The position numbers and the translations under genes are program-made. DNA of 47,483 nt from Ferrovibrio sp. (lineage in GTDB: Bacteria > Pseudomonadota > Alphaproteobacteria > Ferrovibrionales > Ferrovibrionaceae). The DNA lies in assembly GCF_019636075.1 (NCBI RefSeq), contig NZ_JAHBYG010000034.1, forward strand, positions 1 to 47,483, in the 5' to 3' direction. Under the pieces are notes generated by a model that did not search any database, was not told the DNA's origin, and saw only the letters and a list, made by a program, of their open reading frames with translations. Within the stretch, counting starts at the first letter, position 1; every line of letters begins with the position of its first letter. This document shows positions 33,876-43,430 of this stretch, piece by piece.

Positions 33876-36581
33876 TTAGCCTTTCAGCAGGCCTTTCAAT
33901 TCGAACAGCAGGTCCAGCGCCTGGCGCGGCGACAGGCCATCCAGATCGGCGGCCTTGAGGGTGGTTTCCACCGCCGATGGCTGCGCTGCCGCAAGCGCGC
34001 TGCCCGGGCGCGGCGCGGCATTGAACAGCGGCAAATCTGCCGCGATATTTTTCGCTGGCGCGGCATTGCCCTGTTGCTCCAGCCCACGCAGCACATCGCT
34101 GGCGCGCTCCAGCACCGCCGGCGGCAGGCCGGCCAGCTTGGCCACCTGGATGCCGTAGGAACGGTCGGCGGCGCCGGGGCCCACTTCATGCAGGAAAACC
34201 AGATCGCCCTGCCATTCCTTCACCCGCAAGGTATGATTCTGCAATTGCGGCAGGCGGCCGGCCAGTTGCGTCAGTTCGTGGTAATGGGTGGCGAACAAGC
34301 CACGGCTGCGGCAATGCTCATGCAGATATTCCACCACCGCCCAGGCAATCGACAGGCCGTCGAAAGTGGCGGTGCCACGGCCGATTTCATCCAGGATGAC
34401 CAGGGCGCGCGGCCCGGCCTGATGCAGGATGGCGGCGGTTTCCACCATCTCCACCATGAAAGTGCTGCGCCCGCGCGCCAGGTCGTCGGCGGCGCCCACG
34501 CGGCTGAACAGCCGATCCACCGCGCCGATCTGCGCGCGCCCCGCCGGCACGAAGGCGCCGATCTGCGCCAGGATGGCGATCAGCGCATTCTGGCGCAGGA
34601 AGGTGCTCTTACCTGCCATGTTGGGGCCGGTAAGCAGCCATAGCCGCTGGCCGTCGCTCAGGTCGCAATCATTGGCAACGAAGCTTTCGCCCTGGCCGCG
34701 CTTTTCGAGAGCGGCTTCCACCACCGGATGACGGCCGGCCAGGATGCTGAATTCCAGGCCGTCATCCACCAGCGGGCGGCTCCAGCGCCGCTTCACGGCC
34801 AATTCCGCCAAGGCAGATGCCACATCCAGCCCGGCCAGCGCGGCGCCGGCGCGGGCGATGCTCTCGCCATCGGTTAGAATTTTCGCGCTCAACGTCTCGA
34901 AGATTTCCAGTTCCAGTGCCAGGGCGCGTTCGCCGGCCTGGGCGATTTTGGTATCGAGTTCCGACAAGGCCGGCGTGGAATAGCGCACGGCATTGGCCAT
35001 GGTCTGGCGGTGGATATAGGCCGGGCCCATCTTTTCGGCATGGCGCGGCGTTACTTCGATGTAATAGCCCAGCACGTTGTTATGCCGGATTTTCAAACCC
35101 GGTATGCCGGTTTCGGCGGCATAGGTTTCTTGCAATGCCGCGATATGCCGGCGGCTTTCATCGCGCAGGCCACGTAATTCATCCAGATCGGCGCGATGGC
35201 CCGGCGCGATGAAACCGCCGTCTTTCGCATACAGAGGCAGGTCCGGGCCAAGCGCCTCGCGCAGCAGATCCACCAGCGCGCCATGATGGCCCAGCGCCTC
35301 AGCCAGTTCGGTCAATTCCGGCGGCATGGCGGCTTCGGTCTGCAGGCGGCGGCGCAGATCGCCGGCACGGTCCAGCCCGTCGCGCAGGGCGGCCAGATCG
35401 CGCGGGCCGCCACGGCCGAGCGCCAAGCGAGACAGCGCGCGCGCGATATCGGGCACCTGGCGCAAAGCCTGGCGCAAATCCTCGCGCAGTCTCTCGCCTT
35501 CCACCAGATAAGCCACGGCATCGAGCCGGCGATTGATGATGGCGGGATCGGTGAGCGGCGCCTGCAGGCGTTGCGCCAGCAAGCGCGCGCCGGCGCCGGT
35601 AAGCGTGAGGTCGATGGTGGATAGCAGCGAGCCGTCGCGGCCGCCCGACAGGGTTTCCACCAGTTCGAGATTGCGCCGCGTGGCCGGATCGATGGCCATG
35701 AAGCTGGCCGGCATCTGGCGGCTGGGTGCACGCACGGCCGGCATGCGGCCGCGCTGGGTCAGTTCGATGTAATCCAGCAATGCGCCGGCCGCGGCCAGTT
35801 CGGGCCGGCTGAAACTGCCGAATGCATCCAGCACCGCCACGCCCAGCGCGGCTTGCATACGGCGCTCGCCCGCCACGGAATCGAACCGCGATCCCGGCAT
35901 CGGTGTCAGCGCACTGCCGCCTTGCGGGCCTTCCAGGCTTTCCAGCACGCCGCGCAGGCGGGGTCGGCCCAGCAAGGTATCGGGCAGCAGCAATTCGCGT
36001 GGCCGCAGGCGGGCCAGATCGGCACCCAGATTGGCCGGGTCTGTCTCACCCAGACCGAATTCGCCGGTGGAAATATCGATCCAGGCCAGGCCCAGCGGGC
36101 CATCCTCGCCGCCGCTTTGTGCAAGTGCAGCAAGATAATTGTTGGCGCGGGCATCCAGCAGGCTGTCTTCCGTGATGGTGCCGGGCGTGACGGTGCGCAC
36201 CACATCGCGCTTCACCACCGATTTCGAGCCGCGCTTCTTGGCTTCGGCGGGATCTTCCAATTGTTCGCACACAGCCACCCGGAAGCCCTGGCGGATCAGC
36301 CTTGAAAGATAAGCCTCGGCGGCATGCACCGGCACGCCGCACATGGGAATATCCTTGCCTTCATGCAGACCGCGCTTGGTCAGCGCGATATCCAGGGCAC
36401 CGGCCGCTTGCACTGCATCATCGAAGAACAACTCGTAAAAATCGCCCATCCGGTAGAACAGCAATGCATCCGGGTTGGCCGCCTTGATGGCCAGATACTG
36501 GGCCATCAACGGGCTGCTGCCGGACGCGCCCGGCGCTGCAGCGGGGGTAACTGATATATGAGACGGATCGGTGCTGCGCAT
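33876..36581 (-). CDS. mutS: DNA mismatch repair protein MutS
   Basis: The 901-aa protein has all MutS1 parts. The mismatch-binding domain holds the [14 protein letters not shown] motif (the Phe-x-Glu wedge) near 45-58. Connector, lever and clamp domains follow, with [14 protein letters not shown] in the clamp region. The ATPase domain has the Walker [15 protein letters not shown] near 645-660, Walker B-like [16 protein letters not shown] and ATHYHEL. It recognises mismatches and recruits MutL (not in the window). The C-terminal extension past the ATPase ends with the usual helical clamp ([19 protein letters not shown]). The start at 36581 is supported by the short N-terminal leader before [16 protein letters not shown]. 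Confidence 0.97.
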   Translation of the reverse strand: MRSTDPSHISVTPAAAPGASGSSPLMAQYLAIKAANPDALLFYRMGDFYELFFDDAVQAAGALDIALTKRGLHEGKDIPMCGVPVHAAEAYLSRLIRQGFRVAVCEQLEDPAEAKKRGSKSVVKRDVVRTVTPGTITEDSLLDARANNYLAALAQSGGEDGPLGLAWIDISTGEFGLGETDPANLGADLARLRPRELLLPDTLLGRPRLRGVLESLEGPQGGSALTPMPGSRFDSVAGERRMQAALGVAVLDAFGSFSRPELAAAGALLDYIELTQRGRMPAVRAPSRQMPASFMAIDPATRRNLELVETLSGGRDGSLLSTIDLTLTGAGARLLAQRLQAPLTDPAIINRRLDAVAYLVEGERLREDLRQALRQVPDIARALSRLALGRGGPRDLAALRDGLDRAGDLRRRLQTEAAMPPELTELAEALGHHGALVDLLREALGPDLPLYAKDGGFIAPGHRADLDELRGLRDESRRHIAALQETYAAETGIPGLKIRHNNVLGYYIEVTPRHAEKMGPAYIHRQTMANAVRYSTPALSELDTKIAQAGERALALELEIFETLSAKILTDGESIARAGAALAGLDVASALAELAVKRRWSRPLVDDGLEFSILAGRHPVVEAALEKRGQGESFVANDCDLSDGQRLWLLTGPNMAGKSTFLRQNALIAILAQIGAFVPAGRAQIGAVDRLFSRVGAADDLARGRSTFMVEMVETAAILHQAGPRALVILDEIGRGTATFDGLSIAWAVVEYLHEHCRSRGLFATHYHELTQLAGRLPQLQNHTLRVKEWQGDLVFLHEVGPGAADRSYGIQVAKLAGLPPAVLERASDVLRGLEQQGNAAPAKNIAADLPLFNAAPRPGSALAAAQPSAVETTLKAADLDGLSPRQALDLLFELKGLLKG

Positions 36582-36702
36582 CGCCTAAAGCCTACCGCGG
36601 CCCTTTCAAGCTCTGAAATGAAGCCGTAATATGCCCGGCCAGGAGTCGATAATTCCAGAGTTTAACGGCACACATCGCAGAGTCTAGGGACGGGCAACGG
36701 GA

Positions 36703-38979
36703 ATGAGCGAGACAAAGACCAACAGCCTTTACGAGGCTGCGCTGGAGTTCCATCGCATGGGCCAGCCAGGCAAGCTGGAGATCGTGCCCACCAAGCCGAT
36801 GGCCACCACGCGCGACCTCAGCCTCGCCTATTCGCCGGGTGTTGCCGCGCCCTGCCTGGCCATCGCCGAAAATCCCGATACCGCCTACGACTATACCGCC
36901 CGCGGCAACATGGTGGCGGTGATTTCCAACGGCACGGCGGTGCTGGGCCTGGGCAATCTCGGCGCGCTGGCGGGCAAGCCGGTGATGGAAGGCAAATCGG
37001 TGCTGTTCAAGCGTTTCGCCGATGTGGATTCCATCGACCTCGAAGTGGATACCGAGGAAGTGGATGCCTTCGTGAATGCCGTGCGCTATCTCGGCCCCAG
37101 CTTCGGCGGCATCAATCTGGAAGACATCAAGGCGCCCGAATGCTTCGTGATCGAGCAGCGCCTGCGCGAGTTGATGGATATTCCGATCTTCCACGACGAT
37201 CAGCATGGCACCGCGATCATCGCTGCCGCTGGCCTGATCAATGCCCTGCATCTCACCGGCCGCGATGTGAAGACCGCGAAGATGGTGGTGAATGGCGCGG
37301 GCGCTGCCGGCGTGGCCTGCACCGAGCTGATGAAGGCCATGGGCATGGCGCATGAGAATGTGGTTCTCTGCGACACCAAGGGCGTGGTCTATCAAGGCCG
37401 CACCGATGGCATGAACCAGTGGAAATCGGCCCATGCGGTGAAAACCGATGCGCGCAGCCTGGCCGATGCGGTGAAGGGCGCCGATATCTTCTTCGGCCTT
37501 TCCGTGAAGGGCGCGCTCACGCCCGACATGCTGCGGTCCATGGCGGCCAATCCGATCATCTTCGCCATGGCCAACCCGGATCCCGAGATCACGCCGGAAG
37601 AGGCGGCGGCCGCGCGCGGCGACGCCATCATGGCCACCGGCCGCTCGGATTATCCGAACCAGGTGAACAACGTGCTCGGCTTTCCCTATATCTTCCGCGG
37701 CGCCCTGGATGTGCGCGCCCGCACCATCAACGATGCGATGAAGATTGCGGCGGCCGAGGCGATTGCCAAATTGGCGCGGGAAGACGTGCCCGATGAAGTG
37801 GCTGCCGCCTATAAGGGCGCCCGCCCGAAATATGGCCCGAATTACATCATTCCCTCGCCCTTCGATCCGCGCCTGATCGTGGAAATCCCGCTGGCGGTGG
37901 CCAAGGCGGCGGTGGATAGCGGCGTGGCGCGCAAGCCGATCACCGATTGGGGCGCCTATCGCAACCAGCTGCGCGCCCGCATGAATCCCACGGCGGGTTC
38001 GTTGCAGATTTTCCTCGATCAGGTGGTGGCCAATCCCAAGCGTGTGGTGTTTGCGGAAGGCGAGGAAGAAACCGTCATTCGCGCCGCGCTGGCGTTCCGC
38101 GATGCCGGCTATGGCACGCCTGTGTTGGTCGGCCGTTCCGAGCGTATCGCCGCCACCATGAAGGAAATCGGCCTGAGCAATCTCGATGGCATCGAGATCA
38201 GCAATGCCCGCGTCAGCAAGCATAACGAGGCCTATACCGAATATCTCTACAAGCGGCATCAGCGCCGTGGCTCGCTGCATCGCGATGTGCAGCGCCTGGT
38301 GAATCTCGATCGCAACGTGTTCGGTGCCTGCATGGTGGCGCTGGGGCATGCCGATGCCATGGTTACCGGCGTTACCCGCACCTATGGCGTATCCTATGAA
38401 GGCGTGCGCTGGGCGATCGATCCGATGCGCGGCCAGCGCGCCATTGGCGTCAGCATCATCGTGGCGCGCGGCCGCACGGTGTTCATCGCGGATACCTCGA
38501 TCACCGAATTGCCGGGTTCGCGCGATATCTGCCAGATCGCCATCCAGGCCGCCGATATGGCGCGCAAGATGGGGCATGAACCGCGCGTGGCGCTGCTGTC
38601 GCATTCCAATTACGGCAACGCGCCGGGCGGCGTGGTGGATGTGGTGCGCCAGGCGGTGATCGAGCTGGATGCATTGCAGGCCGGCGGCCAGAAACTCGGC
38701 TTCGAGTATGACGGCGAAATGGCCGCCAATGTGGCGCTCGATCCGGAGTTGATGAAGCTCTATCCGTTCTGCCGCCTGTCCGGCCCGGCCAATGTGCTGA
38801 TCATGCCGGGCCTGCATTCGGCCCTGCTGTCGTCGCAATTGCTGTCGCAGCTTGGCGGCGGCACGGTGATCGGTCCGCTGCTGGTGGGTATGGAAAAGCC
38901 GGTGCAGATCGTGCCGATGGGCGCGACGGTGAGCGACCTGGTCAACTTCGCGGCTTTGGCCGCTTATAACGCGCGCTGA
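36703..38979 (+). CDS. maeB: NADP-dependent malic enzyme with phosphotransacetylase-like domain
   Basis: The 758-aa protein converts malate to pyruvate. The N-terminal malic domain has [12 protein letters not shown] and FHDDQHGTA, and the nucleotide-binding motif is [16 protein letters not shown] (about 190-205). From about residue 430 a PTA_PTB domain follows ([37 protein letters not shown]), which in MaeB proteins usually senses acetyl-CoA rather than making acetyl phosphate. The start GGGAATGAGC has only a weak ribosome site. The 3' end overlaps the convergent chpT by 16 bases. Confidence 0.96.
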   Translation: MSETKTNSLYEAALEFHRMGQPGKLEIVPTKPMATTRDLSLAYSPGVAAPCLAIAENPDTAYDYTARGNMVAVISNGTAVLGLGNLGALAGKPVMEGKSVLFKRFADVDSIDLEVDTEEVDAFVNAVRYLGPSFGGINLEDIKAPECFVIEQRLRELMDIPIFHDDQHGTAIIAAAGLINALHLTGRDVKTAKMVVNGAGAAGVACTELMKAMGMAHENVVLCDTKGVVYQGRTDGMNQWKSAHAVKTDARSLADAVKGADIFFGLSVKGALTPDMLRSMAANPIIFAMANPDPEITPEEAAAARGDAIMATGRSDYPNQVNNVLGFPYIFRGALDVRARTINDAMKIAAAEAIAKLAREDVPDEVAAAYKGARPKYGPNYIIPSPFDPRLIVEIPLAVAKAAVDSGVARKPITDWGAYRNQLRARMNPTAGSLQIFLDQVVANPKRVVFAEGEEETVIRAALAFRDAGYGTPVLVGRSERIAATMKEIGLSNLDGIEISNARVSKHNEAYTEYLYKRHQRRGSLHRDVQRLVNLDRNVFGACMVALGHADAMVTGVTRTYGVSYEGVRWAIDPMRGQRAIGVSIIVARGRTVFIADTSITELPGSRDICQIAIQAADMARKMGHEPRVALLSHSNYGNAPGGVVDVVRQAVIELDALQAGGQKLGFEYDGEMAANVALDPELMKLYPFCRLSGPANVLIMPGLHSALLSSQLLSQLGGGTVIGPLLVGMEKPVQIVPMGATVSDLVNFAALAAYNAR

Positions 38980-39614
38980 AACAGCAATTCGGCTGTCGTA
39001 TCGCTCGATTGCGACAGCCGGGCGCCGAAGCCGGCCAGGGCCGCGAGATCGCGGGCATGGCGGGCCAGCGCGGCATTCGGCTCGGTAGGCATCGGGCCGG
39101 CGCTATCGAGGCCGCTGCGCAAGGCTTCGGGCAGCTTGGCGGTTGCGTTCGGTGCGGTCGGTTCGGCCAGGATGCGCCAGCTATCGGTTTCGGCAATCAG
39201 TCGCAGCCGGCCACCGCGCGGCAATGCGCCGGCCATGCCCAGCAATCCCAGCAGCAATGCCTTGCCCAGCGGCTTGGGCAGGTCGCCGGGCAGCACGCCC
39301 AGGCTGGGCGGTTCGAAGGCCACGCGGCCACCGGCGAAATAGTCGATGGCCACGCGCTGCAATTCGCTGCCCGGCATGGCATCCATCAGGTCGCCCGAGG
39401 CGCCCAGGGCCAGGCGGAAAAAGGCCAGCCTGCGCGCGGCGTCATTGGCGCTCTGGGCGATCAGGCGCACGGCCTCATCGCGCATCTGCGGATCGGTTTC
39501 CTCCGCCATCAGTTCGGCGCCATTGCTCACCGCGCCGATGCTGCCAGCCAGATCGTGGCAGAGCTTGGAACAGATCAGCGCCACGAGATCGAGGTCGGCA
39601 GCAGCGGCGGGCAT
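38964..39614 (-). CDS. chpT: Histidine phosphotransferase ChpT
   Basis: The 216-aa protein matches ChpT, the dimeric phosphotransferase that passes phosphate from CckA to CtrA and CpdR in alphaproteobacterial cell-cycle control. The phospho-histidine is His20 in ICSKLCHDLAGSIGAVSNGAEL, given in pieces as SKLCHDL and GAVSNGAELM. A degenerate kinase-like C-terminal domain (GKALLLGLLGMAGALPRGGRL) follows. I chose ATG 39614 because the upstream extension is not conserved-looking. The 3' end overlaps maeB. CckA and CtrA are not in this window. Confidence 0.92.
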   Translation of the reverse strand: MPAAAADLDLVALICSKLCHDLAGSIGAVSNGAELMAEETDPQMRDEAVRLIAQSANDAARRLAFFRLALGASGDLMDAMPGSELQRVAIDYFAGGRVAFEPPSLGVLPGDLPKPLGKALLLGLLGMAGALPRGGRLRLIAETDSWRILAEPTAPNATAKLPEALRSGLDSAGPMPTEPNAALARHARDLAALAGFGARLSQSSDTTAELLFQRAL

Positions 39615-39705
39615 GGCGGAAATCTCCGGTCTTGGCGGAAGGTTGGGAATCTCTGTAGAATGCCACGCCCGCGCAATCAACCCCGGAGCAGATGATTTGC
39701 CACCC

Positions 39706-39906
39706 ATGACCAGCAGCTTTTCCAGTTATGTGCCGGGCGATTGGGTGCGCCACCCGGATGCCGAGGATTGGGGGCTGGGGCAGGTGCAATCCGCCGTGGG
39801 TGCACGGGTGACGGTGAATTTCCGCCATGCCGGCAAAAGGCTGGTGAATACCGATCAGGTTGCCTTGCAGGTTGTTAAGGCGCCGGAAGAAGCCTCGGAA
39901 GATTAG
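39706..39906 (+). CDS. DUF3553 small protein
   Basis: The 66-aa protein shows the DUF3553 pattern: PGDWVRHPDAEDWGLGQVQS, then VTVNFRHAGKRLVN and a short acidic tail. The fold resembles the small beta-barrel domain seen at the C-terminus of some UvrD-like or CarD-like proteins, so a nucleic-acid or protein contact is possible. Function is unknown. It lies 14 bases before cysQ on the same strand and is likely co-transcribed. It is divergent from chpT by 91 bases. Confidence 0.87.
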   Translation: MTSSFSSYVPGDWVRHPDAEDWGLGQVQSAVGARVTVNFRHAGKRLVNTDQVALQVVKAPEEASED

Positions 39907-39920
39907 GCCGGAAAATACAG

Positions 39921-40703
39921 ATGCGTTTCGATCCCGCTTTGCCTGCCGGCCTGTTGCGCCTGGCCTATGATGCCGCCGATGCCATCATGGCTGTGTATGC
40001 CTCGCCATTCGAAACCCGCACCAAGGATGATCGCAGTCCGGTCACCGATGCCGATGAAGCCGCCGAGGCGGTGATCCTCGCCGGCCTGGCGCGGCTTACC
40101 CCTGGCTTGCCGGTGGTGGCAGAAGAGGCGGCGGCCCGTGGTGCGATTCCCGATGTGGCGGGCCAGAGCTTCTGGCTGGTCGATCCGGTGGATGGCACGC
40201 GCGAATTCATCAAACGCAATGGCGAATTCACGGTCAATATCGCGTTGATCATAGAGGGCGTGCCGGCGCTGGGCGTGGTACTTACGCCGGTGGATGGGGT
40301 GGCCTATCTGGGCGCGACCCAGAAAGCACCGCAGGGAGCGCGGCGCCATCGCGGTCGCGATGATGCAGTGGGCGAAGCGATTGCCGCGCGGCGTGTGCCG
40401 TCCGCCGGCGCGGTGGCGATGACCAGCCGCAGCCACCCCGAGCCCGAGGCGGTGGCCTGGCTGGACGGGCAACATATCGATCGCTGCATGGAGGCCGGGT
40501 CGTCGTTGAAATTCTGCCGCATCGCGGAAGGCGTGGCGGATGTTTATCCGCGCTTCGCCAGGATCAACGAATGGGATACCGCTGCCGGCCAGGCGGTGCT
40601 GGAAGCTGCCGGCGGCAGCGTGCGGGATCTGGAAGGCCGGCCGTTACGCTATGGCAAACCGGCCTTCAGGAATCCCAGCTTCATCGCGCGCGGTCTTGAT
40701 TGA
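39921..40703 (+). CDS. cysQ: 3'(2'),5'-bisphosphate nucleotidase CysQ
   Basis: The 260-aa member of the inositol-monophosphatase superfamily removes the 3' phosphate from PAP, the by-product of sulfate reduction. Metal ligands are in AEEAA (Glu68/69) and DPVDGTREF (Asp88, Asp91), and the lower motif is EWDTAAGQAVLEAAGG. The CysQ-type features RTKDDRSPVTDAD and SSLKFCRIAEGVADVYPR, in pieces, distinguish it from SuhB. The stop codon lies in the first copy of a 15-bp tandem repeat. Confidence 0.94.
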   Translation: MRFDPALPAGLLRLAYDAADAIMAVYASPFETRTKDDRSPVTDADEAAEAVILAGLARLTPGLPVVAEEAAARGAIPDVAGQSFWLVDPVDGTREFIKRNGEFTVNIALIIEGVPALGVVLTPVDGVAYLGATQKAPQGARRHRGRDDAVGEAIAARRVPSAGAVAMTSRSHPEPEAVAWLDGQHIDRCMEAGSSLKFCRIAEGVADVYPRFARINEWDTAAGQAVLEAAGGSVRDLEGRPLRYGKPAFRNPSFIARGLD

Positions 40704-40736
40704 CCGGGTCTTGATAGATCGGGCCTTGATTGACCT
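40692..40736. repeat. Three tandem copies of a 15-bp unit over the cysQ stop
   Basis: GGTCTTGATTGACCG (40692), GGTCTTGATAGATCG (40707) and GGCCTTGATTGACCT (40722) follow each other. The first contains the cysQ stop TGA (40701-40703) preceded by Gly-Leu-Asp. Because the period is a multiple of three, copy three has the same Gly-Leu-Asp-stop in the cysQ frame, while copy two has AGA in place of the stop. The array fills most of the gap to the convergent gene at 40754. Confidence 0.93.
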
Positions 40737-40753
40737 GATGGGCTTAACCCAGT

Positions 40754-41281
40754 TCAATCCAAAGCGGCGGCGCCGGCCCGCAATTGCGTGAAGCGCAGCA
40801 CCTGTTCGGCATCCAGCAGCGCCTTGGCTTCCAGATGGGCTTGCAGATAGGCGGCACGCTGCTTGCCTTCCAATTCGCCGATGCGGGCGCTCAGACCTTC
40901 GATGCGTTCCTGGTCGATGCTGTCATCGGCGAAGGATTGCTGCAGGCGCTTTTCCAATGCGGCGATCTTGCGGGCCAATGCGGTGGATTCACCCTGCAGG
41001 CGCTGTTGCAGGCCGCGCATCTGCAAACGCTGCGTATCGCTCAGATTCAGCGTATCGGCCATATCGAGCACGGATTGCGGATCGGGATAGCTGCTGCGTT
41101 CGGCAACAGCGCCATATTCCTGCCCATCGATCAGGGCCAGCAGGCGGCCGGAATCGTAAGGCGAGGGTGCGCCGCTATGGATGATATCGGGGTTGCCCTG
41201 GAAATGCGCCTGTTTGCCGGCATAGGCCGCGCCGGCGACGAGAAGGGCGCCCAGAATGAAGGCTGCTAAGCTGCGAGACAT
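40754..41281 (-). CDS. Spy/CpxP-like periplasmic protein
   Basis: The 175-aa protein has a signal peptide (SRSLAAFILGALLVAGAAYA) and a long helical part. Two LTxxQ-like motifs (LNLSDTQRLQMRGLQQRL and LLDAEQVLRFTQLR) frame a coiled-coil segment rich in Glu, Gln and Arg. This layout fits Spy/CpxP periplasmic chaperones or metal-stress sensors. Assignment is by pattern only. I chose ATG 41281 because AAGGAG lies seven bases upstream. The upstream region has an unusual cluster of GATCAC motifs. Confidence 0.75.
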   Translation of the reverse strand: MSRSLAAFILGALLVAGAAYAGKQAHFQGNPDIIHSGAPSPYDSGRLLALIDGQEYGAVAERSSYPDPQSVLDMADTLNLSDTQRLQMRGLQQRLQGESTALARKIAALEKRLQQSFADDSIDQERIEGLSARIGELEGKQRAAYLQAHLEAKALLDAEQVLRFTQLRAGAAALD

Positions 41282-41399
41282 CGTAAACTCCTTACACACC
41301 CCAGTCATGGCCTGCTTCAATGGCGAAAATATGGCGAATCAGCCGCGCGGGGTGCGATTGTCTATAGGGCTCACGGAGCGATGGGCAGCATCCTGCGCC

Positions 41400-41478
41400 G
41401 ATCACCTGATAGCGCGGTGATCTCCGTCACACTTGCCGCCCATGTGATCGATCACATCTTGATCACGGCAAGATCACG
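41400..41478. promoter_or_regulatory. Cluster of GATCAC/GTGATC motifs between fcs-like and Spy-like genes
   Basis: Within 79 bases there are six GATCAC or GTGATC hexamers. They form three inverted repeats: GATCACC-N9-GGTGATC (41400-41422), the perfect 16-bp palindrome ATGTGATCGATCACAT (41442-41457) and ATCTTG-N7-CAAGAT (41456-41474). The cluster lies upstream of the Spy-like gene (minus strand) and runs into the 3' end of the synthetase gene. It looks like an operator array, with the regulator unknown. Confidence 0.6.
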
Positions 41479-43272
41479 TCGTTGTGCATTGGCGTGGCGT
41501 AAAGCCGTTCGACAAGCGCGGCGCGGCGCTCCAGCACCGCGCGCTGGTTGATATAGCCCTTGTCGGTAATCTCGTTGGCGTCGATGGAAGCCGGTTCTTC
41601 CAGCAAAAGCAGCCGCGCCACACGGGTGGAAGATCCGGTCTGGCCTTTATTATAGGCAGCCAGTTTTTCACGCAAAGCGGCAGCCAGGGCCTCTGGCGCC
41701 ATTTGCCTGGCGGCTGGGCTGGGCCAGGCCAGCAGACCGGCTTCGGCGCGGTCATGGCCGGTCACCACCGCATCCTGCAGCAGCGGCGAACAGGCGGCCA
41801 GGGCGGCCACGCGCAGGCCGCCCACATGCACCCAGGTGCCGGTGGTCAGCTTGAAATCCTCGGCTGTGCGGCCATCGAACACGATGCCGGCATTGGCATC
41901 ATCGCCATCCGCCAGCCCGCCCGGCATCGCCGATGCGGTAATAGCCTTCCGCATCGAAGGCGGCGGCATTCTGATCCGGCGCACCGATATAGCCGGGCGT
42001 TACATTCGGCCCGGCCACGCGCATTTCCAGCTTGTTGCCCGAAGGCGTGAACTTGATCCGGGTGCCTGGGATCGGTACGCCGATCACGCCGGCCCGCTCG
42101 ATCGGGAAATGCGCCGCCGTGGCCAGCGGCGAGGTTTCGGTGGAGCCCCAGCTGGATGTCATCGGCACGCGATGGCCCAGCGTGCGGATCGACAATGCTT
42201 CCAGCCGCGCCCAGAGATCGGGCGGCAATGCGGCGCCGGCATAGAAAATCAGTTTCAGCTTGGCGAAGAAGCGGCGGCAGAGATCGGCATCGCGTTCCAG
42301 AAACGGAATCAGCATGGCGTAGCCGGCCGGCACATTGAAATAGATGTTGGGCGACACCTCGGCGAGATTGGCCACGGTCTTGTCGATCAGTCCGGGGGCG
42401 GGTTTGCCATCGTCGATATACAGGCTGCCGCCCTGGCGCAGAACCAGATTGAAATTGTGATTGCCGCCGAAGGTGTGGTTCCAAGGCAGCCAATCCAGCA
42501 ATTGCGGTGCTTCCTGGCGCAGGAAGGGCCAGATCTGTGCAATCGATTGCTGGTTGGAGGACAGCATGCGATGGGTGTTGAGCACGCCCTTGGGCAGGCC
42601 GGTGGAGCCCGACGTGAACAATATCTTCGCGATCCAATCGGGTTGAACCTCGCCAAAGCGCTGCTCTGCTGCCGCGCTGGGCGGATCGCGCAACAGATCT
42701 GCGAAGGGCGTGCCCGGTAATCCAACCGGTGGCGCATCGCCGCAAACCAGTTCCACGCCGTCGAGATCCAGATTGCCCAGCGCGGCCGCAAAGGGCGCGG
42801 CCTTTTCGGCGAAGATCATGCCGGGTCGTACCAGGCTTACGATATGCTTCAGCTTGGCGTGATCCTGGCTCATCAGCGAATAGGCCACGCTTACCGGCGC
42901 GGCCGGTACGCCAGCCAGATAGGCGCCCAGCGTCAGCAATGCATGGTCGATGGAATTGCCCGATAGCAGCAGCACCGGCCGGTTGCGGTCCAGCCCGCGT
43001 GCCAGCAGGCTGCTGGCGATGCGGCGCGCCGCTTCCCAGGCCTGGGCATAGCTGATGCGTCGCCAGCCACCCGTTGCATCGACGGCGCGTTCCGCCAGAA
43101 ACAGGCTGTCGGGTTTTTCGCGCGCCTGCCGTTGCAGATCCAGGCCCATATGATCGGGATAGGGGCCGAGCGGTTCGGTGCTTTCCAGAATAAAGCCGCC
43201 ATCGGGCAAATCGATGCGGCGTATGCATGGTGCGGCCAAGTCCAACGCCATGAATGGCGGCTTCTCGGTCAT
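41463..43272 (-). pseudogene. Feruloyl-CoA synthase-like gene interrupted by a single-base frameshift
   Basis: The locus codes for an ANL-superfamily acyl-CoA synthetase of about 602 residues split into two frames. The first part has the AMP-binding motif ILFTSGSTGLPKGVLNTH, WLPWNHTFGGNHNFN and MTSSWGSTETSP, and reaches GYYRIGDAGR. It then falls into the wrong frame and stops. The second frame supplies LADGDDANAGIVFDGRTAEDFKLTTGTWV, in pieces, and the C-terminal EITDKGYINQRAVLERRAALVE typical of feruloyl-CoA synthases. Removing one G from the run at 41916-41918 restores Asp-Ala-Gly-Arg-Leu-Ala-Asp-Gly. The start ATG 43272 has GGAGG upstream. Either a true inactivating mutation or a sequencing error in a G-rich run explains it. 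Confidence 0.88.
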
Positions 43273-43430
43273 GCTTCCTCCCAGGAAGTCATTCTTTGTA
43301 ATTAGTCCACTACCATTACAATCTGCCGCCGGGATGGCGCAAGCGCTTTTGCGCTGCACGGTCCATGCGGGCGGCTAAACCTGGTGTGGTGGGCTATCCG
43401 GGAGGGCGATGCGCGGCGGCGGTCGGGCGT

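Noticed and set aside
36592..38838. Open frame of 748 codons on the minus strand across maeB
   Set aside because: maeB has all expected motifs; the antisense product is His/Gly/Ala-rich with no domain, a side effect of GC-rich codon use.
41442..41457. Classical CRP/FNR binding site
   Set aside because: The half sites TGTGA and TCACA are separated by four bases, not six, and the FNR pattern TTGAT-N4-ATCAA is not met.
41900..41930. Programmed ribosomal frameshift in the synthetase gene
   Set aside because: No standard slippery heptamer, internal Shine-Dalgarno or downstream pseudoknot is evident, and homologues are, as far as I know, single-frame.
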